Notes: generated from the sequence alone by a model not told the origin. A stretch of 64,000 bases of DNA from Candidatus Avimonas narfae (GCA_904395335.1 CAJFNR010000041.1:1-64000), one strand, 5' to 3'. Positions 26,363-35,698 are shown, counted from the first letter of the stretch. A program made the numbers and translations.

Positions 26363-26655
26363 CTGCAGCCGGCTTCGGATTGACGGGGATAAGGCGTAAG
26401 CGGCACAGAAGCGTACAGCCGGTTTTCACCTCGTCAGGCATCTTGCGTGCCGCCTGTCTACAGATTATCGACGATGTCCTCTAACCCCGCTTTGTGTAAG
26501 CCCCCGGTCTATCCGTTCCGCACAAATCCATATCCCCACAGTGGAAGGCTGTGTACGCCTCGGTTTTCTTATGGTTTTCCTTGAACTACTGTGCGGGCGC
26601 TGCGGCAACTCCAGCTGCCGTGCCCGTATCGAGCTTCGGTAATGGAGGGATATCC

Positions 26656-27774
26656 ATGAAACACTTTGTGCTGAGCCTGCTGACCTGTTCGCTAAGTATG
26701 ACCGTCATTGCCCTGCTATTCCGGCTGATCTGCCGCCGTCTGGGCAACCGCTATGCCGCCCGGTGGCGGTACGGCGTGTGGCTGGTGGTTCTTCTCGGAT
26801 TCCTGCTGCCGGTACGTCCCGCCCTGCCCTCCTTCCAGGTCATCTCCCCCGCCGGAAGTTCCCCGTCCGGGGCGGCTGCCCCCGGCGGATTTGACCCGTA
26901 TCCGATCCTGTTTATCATCTGGGCGGCAGGCAGCGGCCTGATGCTGGCCAGCCTCCTGTCCCGTCACATCGCTTTTCGCCGGACAACGGCGCGTCTGAGC
27001 ACGCCCCTTACGGAAGAGGAAGAAAACCTTGCCGGCTGTGTGCTGGAAGAGCTGTCCGGAAAGCCCGTTCCGGTCCAGCGGTGCCGCGGGGTAAGCGGCC
27101 CCATGGCCATCGGGGTTTTCCGGCCACGGATCCTTCTTCCCCATCGCGCCTATACCGCCGAAGAGCTGTCCCTGGTACTGCGCCATGAGTTGACCCACTG
27201 CCGCCGCCATGATCTGCTGTTTCAGGCCCTGCTGGCCGCTGGACGCTGCCTGCATTGGTTCAACCCCCTGTTCCCTCTCATCCAGCGGATGATGGAACGG
27301 GATTGCGAACTGGCCTGCGACGAGGCGGTGCTGGGCCAGGCCTCTGCGGATACCCGGAGCCGGTATTGCCGTCTACTGCTGGATACCGCCGCCTGGCAGT
27401 CAGAACGCGGCACCCTGCTCTCCACCCATTTCGGCGGCGGCAAGGCTTCTCTCCGGCAGCGGCTGTCCAGTGCCTTGGACAGCGGGAAACGTTGCCGTTT
27501 TCTCGTCGTGGCGGCGGCACTGCTGGCTTTGACGGTGGGATGCGGGGTATTCTTCCCCGCCCGGGCGGCATCCGATCCCCCGTACTCCGGCACAGGAGGA
27601 AGGTCCTTCGACTATGCCCTTATGGAGCACACGGTCAGCCAGGCACAGCAGCCTGACGGCACCGGTTCCACGTTCACAACTCCCACCGGCGGGGAGGACG
27701 GAGCCATCGGGGAATCGGACGAAGGCGACGATATTTCCTTCACCACCGTTGTCTGGAATGGGGATGATTTTTAA
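26656..27774 (+). CDS. M56 family metallopeptidase (BlaR1-like, no penicillin-binding sensor domain)
   Basis: 372 residues. Membrane helices at about 5-25, 38-52 and 82-103, then a zinc protease domain with HELTH at 177-181 preceded by the family signature ARPRILLP-like VFRPRILLPHRAYTAEEL, and an ERDCELACDEAVL segment carrying the third ligand. A further helix (about 295-312) is followed by only about 60 extracytoplasmic residues, so the beta-lactam sensor domain of true BlaR1 is missing. ATG at 26656 has GGAGGG 7 bases upstream. The presumed role is to sense an envelope signal and relieve BlaI repression. The 293-base gap from blaI has no gene. Confidence 0.85.
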   Translation: MKHFVLSLLTCSLSMTVIALLFRLICRRLGNRYAARWRYGVWLVVLLGFLLPVRPALPSFQVISPAGSSPSGAAAPGGFDPYPILFIIWAAGSGLMLASLLSRHIAFRRTTARLSTPLTEEEENLAGCVLEELSGKPVPVQRCRGVSGPMAIGVFRPRILLPHRAYTAEELSLVLRHELTHCRRHDLLFQALLAAGRCLHWFNPLFPLIQRMMERDCELACDEAVLGQASADTRSRYCRLLLDTAAWQSERGTLLSTHFGGGKASLRQRLSSALDSGKRCRFLVVAAALLALTVGCGVFFPARAASDPPYSGTGGRSFDYALMEHTVSQAQQPDGTGSTFTTPTGGEDGAIGESDEGDDISFTTVVWNGDDF

Positions 27775-27818
27775 CCTCCAGCGCATCCGGCCCCATCTTT
27801 TATGGAAGGAGTTCCGCT

Positions 27819-29612
27819 ATGCCGCTTCCCGTTCCCCCTTCTCTCGGCGCCTTTTCCCTTTCCCGCTGTTTTAAGCGGCTGGCGGCAGCCTGGTTTGCCG
27901 TCAACGCTGCTGCCCTGACGGCGGGCGGCCCGTTCAACACTACGGAGTATGCCGCTGCCCTCCCCTCCTGGCTGTGGGTGGCGGGAACGGCCGGGGTGTT
28001 CCTATTGCTGTCCCTTCCCGCTCTCCGGTCCCGCCATCCGCTGGACGATTACTATCTTCTGGGCGGATCCCTGCTTTACGGCGTCGGGCTAGTGGGCAGC
28101 TACACGGGGGCTGCTTCCTATGGCTTTGTGGGAGTGGTGCTGCTGGCGCTGGCTTTGCTGTGGTACCCCCTGCTCAAGCAGCCGGATTTTCACCCGTTTC
28201 CCTTCTCCATGCCCCGGAAAGCAGCGCTCATCGGCACCGCCGTATGCGGCGTCCTGTTGGCGGCGGTAACGGGAACAGTTACCTGCCTGCGCTACGCCAA
28301 TTACCAGTCCCCCAACTACGACTTCGGCCTGTTTTGCCAGATGTTCCACTACCTGAAGGAGACGCTGCTGCCCCTGACCACCAGCGAGCGCAACCAGCTG
28401 CTCTCCCATTTCGCCGTGCACCTGTCACCCATCTGGTACGTGCTGCTGCCCGCCTATTGCCTGTTCCCCTCCCCCTACACCCTGCAGATCGCACAGGCGG
28501 TGGTGCTGGCCCTGGGCCTGATCCCCCTGTACCTGATCTGCCGGAAACGGGGGTTGTCCCCCAAAGCGACCCTAGCCTTCAGCGGGCTGTATGCCCTGTA
28601 TCCGGCCCTGAGCACGGGCGCCTTTTTCGACATTCATGAAAACTGCTTCCTTCCCCCTCTGCTGCTGACTCTTTTTGCCTGTTACGAATACGGAAAATAC
28701 AAAGGCCTGTTCCTTGCTGCGGCCGGTGTCCTGCTGGTCAAGGAAGACGCGGCGGTCTATTTGCTCTTTTTCGCCCTGTTTCTCTTTTTCTCCGAAAAGG
28801 AACGCCGCCGCGCCCTGTGGCTGGCCGGCATGGGGATCGGGTATTTCCTTCTGGCGATCCTCTGGCTTCAATGGCAGGGCGAAGGGGCCATGTTCGGCCG
28901 CTACGACAACCTGACGGGAACGGAAGGCCTGCTGTCTCTGCCGGATACGCTGCTGCGCAACCCGGGATTCTTCCTCACCCAGCTGTTTCACACCGATTCC
29001 GGGGACGGCGGCAAGCTGCTCTATCTCTTTCAGCTGCTGGTTCCGCTGGCGGGCCTGCCGGTGCTGGCGCGGAGGCCCGGACGTCTGTTGCTGCTAGCCC
29101 CCCTCCTGCTCAACCTGCTGACCCAATACCGCTATCAATACGACATCGGTTTTCAGTACAGCTTCGGGATTGCCGCTTTCCTTTTCTATGCAGCAGTACT
29201 CAATACATCGGAGCTGCCGCCCCGCTGGCGGCCCCGGCTGCTGCTTTACGCGGGAGCTGCCTGCCTGCTGTTGTTCCAGACGGCGGTGCTTCCTTTCCTG
29301 AACAATCAGGTGGCCCTCGTCCGGGAAAATGCCGCGCTCAACGCACAGCTGGACGAGGCAATGGACGCTGTCCCGGAGGGAGCGTCCGTCACCGCCTCCA
29401 CCATGTTTGTCCCCCATCTCTCCCAGCGGGACGTGCTGTATGAGCTGACCTATCACCCCACGCCGGACACGGACTATCTGGTGCTGGACCTGCGCCCTGC
29501 CTATCAAAGCGAGTCGATGGCGGAGGCGGCCCCCTTCCTGGAGGCCGGGTATGAGGTAGTTGCCTGTTGGGAAGACGCCGCCGCTATTCTCCGCGCCCCC
29601 GCGGAAGGGTGA
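27819..29612 (+). CDS. DUF2079 family integral membrane protein (copy A)
   Basis: 597 residues, about 12-13 membrane helices. DUF2079 landmarks are YDFGLFCQMFHYLKETLLPL after the fourth or fifth helix, FAVHLSPIWYVLLPAYCLFP, FDIHENCFLPPLLL and LVKEDAAVYLLFFALFLFF. Asp and Glu residues in these loops are what one expects in GT-C-fold membrane transferases, to which DUF2079 may belong. The function is not established. It lies 44 bases after the M56 gene with AAGGAG before the ATG, so it is probably in the same transcript. It is followed by a close paralogue. Confidence 0.8.
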   Translation: MPLPVPPSLGAFSLSRCFKRLAAAWFAVNAAALTAGGPFNTTEYAAALPSWLWVAGTAGVFLLLSLPALRSRHPLDDYYLLGGSLLYGVGLVGSYTGAASYGFVGVVLLALALLWYPLLKQPDFHPFPFSMPRKAALIGTAVCGVLLAAVTGTVTCLRYANYQSPNYDFGLFCQMFHYLKETLLPLTTSERNQLLSHFAVHLSPIWYVLLPAYCLFPSPYTLQIAQAVVLALGLIPLYLICRKRGLSPKATLAFSGLYALYPALSTGAFFDIHENCFLPPLLLTLFACYEYGKYKGLFLAAAGVLLVKEDAAVYLLFFALFLFFSEKERRRALWLAGMGIGYFLLAILWLQWQGEGAMFGRYDNLTGTEGLLSLPDTLLRNPGFFLTQLFHTDSGDGGKLLYLFQLLVPLAGLPVLARRPGRLLLLAPLLLNLLTQYRYQYDIGFQYSFGIAAFLFYAAVLNTSELPPRWRPRLLLYAGAACLLLFQTAVLPFLNNQVALVRENAALNAQLDEAMDAVPEGASVTASTMFVPHLSQRDVLYELTYHPTPDTDYLVLDLRPAYQSESMAEAAPFLEAGYEVVACWEDAAAILRAPAEG

Positions 29613-29698
29613 GCGCCGTTTTGTCCTGACCATCCGGCCCATCCTCCACCGGGGACGCCGCTTCCCGGAGCGGAAGGGGGCGGTTTGCCGTCTCCAAT

Positions 29699-29715
29699 AA
29701 ACTACATTTGTCTTT
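29699..29715 (+). promoter_or_regulatory. Repeated motif, copy 1, before second DUF2079 gene
   Basis: AAACTACATTTGTCTTT. Sixteen of its bases recur at 29780-29795, and it matches the complement of the blaI promoter site in 14 of 17 positions. Candidate BlaI-family operator. Confidence 0.45.
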
Positions 29716-29778
29716 TTGCATCCCTGCCGGCACCGATGGAATCCCGGTCCAGGGTTTCGCTGTATTTTTGCGCCCGGT

Positions 29779-29795
29779 TAACTACATTTGTCTTT
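29779..29795 (+). promoter_or_regulatory. Repeated motif, copy 2, before second DUF2079 gene
   Basis: TAACTACATTTGTCTTT, 80 bases after copy 1 and 15 bases before the start codon of the next gene. ACATTTGT is a small dyad core. A repressor bound here would cover the leader or promoter of the gene. Confidence 0.45.
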
Positions 29796-29810
29796 ATTTG
29801 AGGTTGTTCT

Positions 29811-31607
29811 ATGAATTTTCCCCGTATCCGCGCGGCCATGCTCTCCTCCCGCTGCCTGAAACGCGCCGGCGCCGCCTGGTTTCTTTCGTGCTGTACGGCG
29901 CTGTCCTTCTCCGGCAGCTTTGCATCACCGGAGGCTGTCACTGTCCCGCTTTGGCTCTGGGGAGCCGGAACAGCGGCATGGTTCCTTGCCCTGTCCTTCC
30001 CCTGCGTGCTGGTGCCCGCCCGGGCCTACCCGGACGACCATTTCCTGTTGGGAGCATCGCTGCTTTACGCCATGCTGCTGATGAGAAGCTATGGAGGGAA
30101 AGCCCCTTATGTGTTTGCCGCCGCCGTGCTGACCGCCCTTTTTCTGCTGTGGTTCCCTTTGCTGAGACAGCGGGATTTTCGCCTGTTTCCCCTATCGCTG
30201 GGATGGAGAGGCGTGATCGCCGCCGCTGTCGGATGGGGTGTTCTTTTCGTGGCCGTGTCGGGAGGCGTCACCTGCCTGCGCTATGCCAACTACCGCACGC
30301 CTAACTTTGATTTCGGTCTGTTCTGCCAGATGTTTCACAACATGAAGGAAACCCTGCTGCCTATGACCACCAGCGAACGAAACGGTCTGCTTTCCCATTT
30401 CGCCGTGCATCTGTCTCCCATCTGGTATGTGCTGCTCCCCTTTTACTGCCTCTTTCCGTCTCCCTACACCTTGCAGGCCGGCCAGGCCGTCATCCTTGCC
30501 AGCGGCCTGATTCCGCTGTATCTTTTATGCCGGAAGCGCGGGCTTTCTCCGAAAAGCACGGTACTTTTCTGTGCCCTGTACGCGCTGTATCCGGCCCTGA
30601 GCACCGGCGGCTTTTACGACATCCACGAAAACTGCTTCCTCACACCGCTGCTTCTGGGGCTTTTTGCCTGCTACGAATACCGAAGGTTCCGGCTGATGTT
30701 CGCCGCGGCGCTGGCCGTTCTGCTGGTCAAGGAGGACGCCGCTGTCTATCTTCTCTTTTTTGCCCTCTATCTCTTCTTCTCAGAAAAGCAACGCCGCCGC
30801 GCCCTTCTTCTGGCGGCGGTAGGCCTGCTGTACTTCGTCCTGGCCATCCTGTGGCTCCAATGGCAGGGGGAGGGCGCCATGTTCGGGCGCTACGCCAATC
30901 TGACCGGCGATGGCGGGCTGCTTTCCCTGCCCGGAACGCTGCTGCGCAATCCCGGCTTCTTCCTCACCCAGCTGTTTCACACCGATTCCGGAAGCGGCGG
31001 TAAGCTGCTGTACCTGTTCCAGCTGTTGATTCCCTTGGGCGGCCTGCCGCTGATGGCCGGTAGGCCGGGCCGCCTGCTATTGCTGGCTCCTCTCCTGCTC
31101 AACCTGCTGACCCAATACGTGTATCAATACGACACAGGGTTTCAGTACAGCTTTGGTATCACGGCTTTTCTGTTTTATGCCGCGGTCCTCAATGGCGCGG
31201 AGTTATCCCCCCGTCTGCGGCCCCGGGCGCTGCTGGGGGCCGGAGCCGCCTGCCTGCTGCTGTTTCAGACGGCAGTGATCCCCACCCTGAGGGATCAGCT
31301 CGCCTATGCCTGTGAGCACCAGGAGGAGCTGCGGCTGCTTCAACAAGCGGTATCCACCGTGCCGGAGGGTGCCTCGGTAACCGCCTCCTGTATGCTGGTG
31401 GCCCCTCTGTCCCAGCGGGAGGAGCTGTACGAGCTGAAATACCACCCCTCCCCGGATACCGACTATCTGGTGCTGGACCTGCGCCCCGCCTATCGGAGCG
31501 AATCGCTGCAGGAGGCACGGCCCTTCCGGGAGGCAGGATACGAAACCGTCGGCTATTGGGACGGCGCCGCGGAAATTCTCCGGGCGCCGTGGGTTCCGGC
31601 TTCCTGA
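29811..31607 (+). CDS. DUF2079 family integral membrane protein (copy B)
   Basis: 598 residues, a close paralogue of the preceding gene along its whole length; conserved blocks such as YANYRTPNFDFGLFCQMFHN, FAVHLSPIWYVLLPFYCLFP and HTDSGSGGKLLYLFQLLIPL are nearly identical. The N-terminal 100 residues differ most. The pair must come from a tandem duplication. Unlike copy A it is preceded by a 198-base gap with two copies of the BlaI-like motif, so it may be separately controlled. GAGG lies about 8 bases before the ATG. Ends at a terminator. Function unknown. Confidence 0.8.
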   Translation: MNFPRIRAAMLSSRCLKRAGAAWFLSCCTALSFSGSFASPEAVTVPLWLWGAGTAAWFLALSFPCVLVPARAYPDDHFLLGASLLYAMLLMRSYGGKAPYVFAAAVLTALFLLWFPLLRQRDFRLFPLSLGWRGVIAAAVGWGVLFVAVSGGVTCLRYANYRTPNFDFGLFCQMFHNMKETLLPMTTSERNGLLSHFAVHLSPIWYVLLPFYCLFPSPYTLQAGQAVILASGLIPLYLLCRKRGLSPKSTVLFCALYALYPALSTGGFYDIHENCFLTPLLLGLFACYEYRRFRLMFAAALAVLLVKEDAAVYLLFFALYLFFSEKQRRRALLLAAVGLLYFVLAILWLQWQGEGAMFGRYANLTGDGGLLSLPGTLLRNPGFFLTQLFHTDSGSGGKLLYLFQLLIPLGGLPLMAGRPGRLLLLAPLLLNLLTQYVYQYDTGFQYSFGITAFLFYAAVLNGAELSPRLRPRALLGAGAACLLLFQTAVIPTLRDQLAYACEHQEELRLLQQAVSTVPEGASVTASCMLVAPLSQREELYELKYHPSPDTDYLVLDLRPAYRSESLQEARPFREAGYETVGYWDGAAEILRAPWVPAS

Positions 31608-31613
31608 CGGATC

Positions 31614-31681
31614 CGGCCCCCCCTCATATCCGCCGGCGAAGCCTTTCTTTGATACCGGCCGGATATCGTTGGGGGCTTTTT
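31614..31681 (+). terminator. Terminator after DUF2079 pair
   Basis: GGCCCCC and ATCCGCCGG pair with CCGGCCGGAT and GGGGGC through an imperfect stem, followed by TTTTT. The AT-rich 31682-31822 beyond it has no supported feature. Confidence 0.7.
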
Positions 31682-31822
31682 CAGCCTTTTTCTACGCCAC
31701 AGCCAAGCAACGAGCGTTATATTCTCTTTAAGTATTTTATTGGCAATTATATTTTCCTTTTTGTATTCTTATTATATATATTTACTTTTTGTAATCGATT
31801 TATTGGGATTATTCGTTGCTTT

Positions 31823-32593
31823 TTATGGAGCTATCCGATATAGATAGGCATTTCCAGATTTTCCTGTACGGATTAGTGCCCCGCAAGTATACAAAGTGTA
31901 AAGCGCTCCCTGGACCTGTTTGGCGCTGCGGCGAACCGCTTTTTTCAGATCCAGGGAGGTAAAGGGACAGGGCAAATCGAACGGGAGCAGCTGCCCGTAA
32001 TCCCCCGTCGTATATAGCTCCCGGATTTCCGGAGGCGCCGCCTTTTCGTCACTGCGGGGTACCCGTTCCAGCCGGTGAGAGCCACGTTTGCCGTCCCGGC
32101 TCCAGCCGTCCCGCCGCCGGTATTCGTCCAGATCCAGCAGCACCAGCCGTACAGTCAGCCGGGGATGGCCCAGCAGCGGGGCCAGGTACACCAACTGATC
32201 GAAAGCGTCCCATGGCTGACCCTTTTTTGGGGAAGGGTGGGGATCACTCAGGGTTCCGTCCTCCTCCACCCAAATCAGCCGTTTGGCCCGGGGCAGCGGA
32301 TACACCACCGTCACCGGATAGTGGGGCAGCATACGTTCCAGCTTTTTGCGCAGTGCGGAAAAGGAGCCGGTCTGGATCTCCATCACCCGCTCCCCGTCAA
32401 AGATATCCGCGATTTGCCCCGTTTCGGGCAGACGCCGCTCATGGAATGTTTCGTCCGGCTCTGCCCAGTATTTCAGGATAGCGTGAAGACTCCGCTCCCG
32501 CTGAACGTTGATTCCGCCGCTCTCCCCCGCCCGCCGGAGGGAAAGCATGCCTTCCCGGCACGCCTGCTGGAAATCCCCCTTCACTGTTTCCAT
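31823..32593 (-). CDS. Hypothetical protein with CoiA/PD-(D/E)XK nuclease-like motif
   Basis: 256 residues. IADIFDGERVMEIQTGSFSA (61-80) places Asp63 and Glu72-x-Gln74 as in the catalytic core of PD-(D/E)XK enzymes, and the residues SALRKKLERMLPHYPVTVVY that follow resemble the strand-helix-strand continuation seen in the competence nuclease CoiA. A Trp-Val-Glu-Glu strand (LIWVEEDGTL) comes next; the C-terminal 60 residues look like a small winged-helix (SLDLKKAVRRSAKQVQGALY). ATG at 32593 with AAGGAGGGG upstream. The nuclease call is my inference from motif pattern; no close named relative. Sits 7 bases after the thioesterase gene. Confidence 0.5.
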   Translation of the reverse strand: METVKGDFQQACREGMLSLRRAGESGGINVQRERSLHAILKYWAEPDETFHERRLPETGQIADIFDGERVMEIQTGSFSALRKKLERMLPHYPVTVVYPLPRAKRLIWVEEDGTLSDPHPSPKKGQPWDAFDQLVYLAPLLGHPRLTVRLVLLDLDEYRRRDGWSRDGKRGSHRLERVPRSDEKAAPPEIRELYTTGDYGQLLPFDLPCPFTSLDLKKAVRRSAKQVQGALYTLYTCGALIRTGKSGNAYLYRIAP

Positions 32594-32600
32594 CCCCTCC

Positions 32601-33368
32601 TTAGAATGCGGGCGTCTCCTCCTCGTACCGCGCCCAGGCCTCAAAACCCGCGCCGCGGGAGTGCGTTCCGCGCATAAACACTTCCCCGCCGCCAGGAACC
32701 GGCTGCTGAGCCGTCTCGATGGACAGCACCTCTCCCTCGCCGGCCTCGCGCAAAAAGGAAATGGCGTATTCCGTCAAGCGCTTGCCCTCCATTCCGCCGG
32801 GCAGGTAGTCGCACAAAATATCCGCGTACACGGTGTTGTTCAGATGACGGTTGTAGTCCGTATCCGACCAGCGGACGGGACGCTCCCCTGCCGGGACCAG
32901 CTCCGCCGGAAGCTTGAGCTTCACCGGATCGGGACAGCCGTTAAAGCGGCCGGTCTGGCTATCCACGCCGAACCGGTCAAAGGCGGAGGCCCGCAGAATT
33001 TTATGGGTTTCACTGTCCACTAGGGCAAAGGCGGACACGCTCTCAATCAGAGGGCGCTCTCCGCTGTCCAGAAACTGATAGCAGCGGAAAAACTGGGCCC
33101 CCTGCGAATCCCGGTGCCAGGTGCGCAGCTTCACGTGCTCGTCTAACAACGGAGCCCGGTGGATCACGGTACGGGTACGGGTGAGGACAAACACCATGCC
33201 GTGCTGATAAAAGGCGTCATAATCCAGCCCTCCGATCCCCAGATGCAGCTCTCCCACCTCCTGCTGCAGCTTGAGCTGATTGGACGGGCGCAGGCGCCGG
33301 TCCCGTCCGGCGTCATAGGAGGCGATTTTCAGCTCCCAGGTATAATCCTTAGGCACAGCGTACGCCAT
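32601..33368 (-). CDS. Acyl-ACP thioesterase
   Basis: 255 residues forming two hotdog folds. The N-terminal one includes RRLRPSNQLKLQQEVGELHL, and the second the diagnostic RWSDTDYNRHLNNTVYADIL with the Asn-His pair of acyl-ACP thioesterases (FatA/FatB-like bacterial family). They hydrolyse acyl-ACP to release fatty acids in the cytoplasm. The ATG at 33368 is chosen because AAAGGATG lies upstream; the ATG three codons earlier overlaps that ribosome site. It follows serS and precedes the nuclease-like gene. Confidence 0.88.
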   Translation of the reverse strand: MAYAVPKDYTWELKIASYDAGRDRRLRPSNQLKLQQEVGELHLGIGGLDYDAFYQHGMVFVLTRTRTVIHRAPLLDEHVKLRTWHRDSQGAQFFRCYQFLDSGERPLIESVSAFALVDSETHKILRASAFDRFGVDSQTGRFNGCPDPVKLKLPAELVPAGERPVRWSDTDYNRHLNNTVYADILCDYLPGGMEGKRLTEYAISFLREAGEGEVLSIETAQQPVPGGGEVFMRGTHSRGAGFEAWARYEEETPAF

Positions 33369-33512
33369 ACAATTCATCCTTTCTGTATACTATGCGGCGA
33401 CATGATAGAAGAATATACTATTTGCAAAGCGGCAGGGGCCTCTTTCGAGTCTCCCTGCCGCTGCTTTTGCTTCATCGGATCGGTCCGTGATTCTCCGCGG
33501 CGGTCCTCTTTT

Positions 33513-34790
33513 TCAGCGGATCACATCCACCCCGAGGAAGGGCCGCAGCACTTCCGGCACCGTCACGGAGCCGTCGGCGTTCTGATACTGCTCCACCAGC
33601 GCGGGGAATACCCGGCTGGTGGCCAGGCCGGAGGCATTGAGGGTATGGCACAGGTGCAACTTGCCGTCCTCCCCGCGGTAGCGGATGTTGCCCCGGCGGG
33701 CCTGATATGCCCGGGCGTTGGAAGCGGAGCTGACCTCCTTGTAGATCCCCATGCTGGGGATCCACACTTCAATGTCATAGGTGCGGGCCATGGAGGCGGA
33801 GCAATCTCCGGCGGCCAGCTTGCTCAACCGGTAATGGAGACCCAGCCCCTGGACCAGCCGCTCCGCCTTGCCCACCAGCTCCTCAAAGGCGGCGTCGGAG
33901 CCATCCTCGGTGGTATACTGCACCATCTCCACCTTATTGAACTGATGGCCGCGGATCATCCCCCGCTCCTCGGAGCGGTAGCTTCCCGCCTCCCGGCGGT
34001 AGCAGGGGGTATAAGCAATGTATTTCCGGGGCAACTCCTCCAGGGAAAGGATTTCGTCCCGGTGCAGGTTGACCAGCGCCGTCTCCGCAGTGGGCAGCAG
34101 AAACTTGCTGTCCGCGCTGGTGGGATTGGCGATTTTATATACCTCGTCCTCGAACTTGGGGAACTGGCCGGCCACGGTGCCACACTCGTAGTTGAGCATA
34201 TGCGGCGGCAGCACCAGCTCGTATCCGTCCTTCAGATGCTCGGCAATAAAATAGTTGAGCAGCGCCCACTCCAGCCGGGAGCCCATGCCCCGGTAGACCC
34301 AGGAGCCGTTGCCTCCCAGCTTGGCGCCCCGCTCATAGTCGATGAGGCCCAGGCTCTCGCAGAGCTCCACATGGTTCTTCGGCTCAAAGTCAAAGGACCG
34401 GGGCTCCCCGAAGGTGCGCACCGGGCGGTTGTTCTCCTTGCCTCCGGCTTCCAGGTCGGCATCGGGCAGGTTTGGCAGGGACAGCATCAGGGACCGCTGC
34501 CGGGCCTCCAGTTCCGCCACCTGGGCGTCATCCTCTTTGATTTTGGCGGACAGCTCCTTCATGCGGGCCATCAAAGCCGCCACATCGCCGCCCTCCTTCT
34601 TCAGTCGGGGGATGTCCTTGGAGGCCGCGTTCTGCTCCGCCTTCAGCGCATCGGTTTTGCTCCCCAGCTCCCGCCGGGCGGCGTCGATGCTGAGGATTTC
34701 ATCCACCACCGCGTCCAAGTCGAGGCAGCGCTTACGGATTCCCTCTTTGACGGCATCCGGATCGGTCCGGATCAGTTTGATGTCCAGCAT
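33513..34790 (-). CDS. serS: Seryl-tRNA synthetase
   Basis: 425 residues. Charges tRNA-Ser. An N-terminal antiparallel coiled coil (about 30-100, with LKAEQNAASKDIPRLKKEGG) is followed by the class II catalytic domain: motif 1 region LPPHMLNYECGTVAGQFPKF, motif 2 YTPCYRREAGSYRSEERGMI RGHQF (split here to stay short), and motif 3 NASGLATSRVFPALVEQYQN. Length is standard. The 47-base gap from parB has no room for a T-box leader, so it is probably transcribed with parAB. Confidence 0.97.
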   Translation of the reverse strand: MLDIKLIRTDPDAVKEGIRKRCLDLDAVVDEILSIDAARRELGSKTDALKAEQNAASKDIPRLKKEGGDVAALMARMKELSAKIKEDDAQVAELEARQRSLMLSLPNLPDADLEAGGKENNRPVRTFGEPRSFDFEPKNHVELCESLGLIDYERGAKLGGNGSWVYRGMGSRLEWALLNYFIAEHLKDGYELVLPPHMLNYECGTVAGQFPKFEDEVYKIANPTSADSKFLLPTAETALVNLHRDEILSLEELPRKYIAYTPCYRREAGSYRSEERGMIRGHQFNKVEMVQYTTEDGSDAAFEELVGKAERLVQGLGLHYRLSKLAAGDCSASMARTYDIEVWIPSMGIYKEVSSASNARAYQARRGNIRYRGEDGKLHLCHTLNASGLATSRVFPALVEQYQNADGSVTVPEVLRPFLGVDVIR

Positions 34791-34837
34791 GTGTTTTCGT
34801 CCTTTCGCGTATAATATTGAAAAAATCTGTTTTATCT

Positions 34838-35698
34838 TTACGGCTCCATTTCCGGAGACAGCCGGTTGGCCAGGGAACGCAGGTCTTCCTGATCGTAGAA
34901 CTCGATCTGCAGCAGCCCGCCGCCGTTCTTTTCACTGACGCGGACCCGCCGGCCCATTTGTTCGGTCAAGGCCAGCTCCACCTCGTGGTAAAAGCTGTCC
35001 CGGGAAAAGGCTGTGGCCGGCGAATTTTTTTTCGGCGCGCGGGCCGCTTTGGCGCGGCGCTCCAGCTCCCGGACGGTTAGGCCTTTTTCCGCCGCCTCCT
35101 GTGCGGCGGGCAGGCGCTCCTCCTCGGAAAAGGACAGCACCGCCCGGGCATGGCCCGCGGACAGGCGGCCCTCCGCCACCATCTCCGCCACCTCATCGGG
35201 CAGCTGCAGCAGACGCAGGGCGTTGGCCACCGCCGGCCGGGACTTGTTCACCGCCCGGGCGGCCTCCTCCTGGGTCATGCCGTAGGTCTCCATCAGCGTT
35301 TGGTAACCTTTGGCTTCTTCCATGGGATTGAGATCCTCCCGCTGAAGGTTCTCGATCATGGCCAGCTCCGCGGCCTCCCGGTCGGTGAGCTCCCGGATAA
35401 CGGCCGGAACCTCTTCCAGCCCGGCCATACGGGCAGCGCGCCACCGCCTTTCCCCCGCCACCAGCTGATAACCGCCGCCAGGCAGCGGCCGCACTAGAAG
35501 CGGCTGCAGGATCCCATGCTGGGCGATAGAGGCGGACAGCTCACTGAGCGCCTCCTCATCAAACTGCTTCCGGGGCTGATCCCGGTTGGGCTCGATCTCC
35601 AAAAGACGCAGGGTGATGGCTTTCCCCTGCTCCTCCACGGCGTTTTCGGCAAACAGGGCTTCCAGCCCCTTACCCAGTCCGCTCTTTTTGGCCGCCAT
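34838..35698 (-). CDS. parB: Chromosome partitioning protein ParB (Spo0J)
   Basis: 286 residues. The N-terminal CTPase domain shows LLEIEPNRDQPRKQFDEEAL, LVAGERRWRAARMAGLEEVP and the ENLQREDLNPMEEAKGYQTL box; the central helix-turn-helix (MTQEEAARAVNKSRPAVANA) binds parS. ParB spreads from parS and, with ParA and SMC, organises the origin. ATG follows AAGGAGGCCTCAGAAT. It lies 78 bases after parA. A near-perfect parS lies 370 bases upstream of parA and another in mnmG. Confidence 0.97.
   Translation of the reverse strand: MAAKKSGLGKGLEALFAENAVEEQGKAITLRLLEIEPNRDQPRKQFDEEALSELSASIAQHGILQPLLVRPLPGGGYQLVAGERRWRAARMAGLEEVPAVIRELTDREAAELAMIENLQREDLNPMEEAKGYQTLMETYGMTQEEAARAVNKSRPAVANALRLLQLPDEVAEMVAEGRLSAGHARAVLSFSEEERLPAAQEAAEKGLTVRELERRAKAARAPKKNSPATAFSRDSFYHEVELALTEQMGRRVRVSEKNGGGLLQIEFYDQEDLRSLANRLSPEMEP

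Noticed and set aside
26451..26475. CTACAGATTATCG before the M56 gene as a further BlaI operator
   Set aside because: Shares only CTACA with the repeated motif; not enough to claim.
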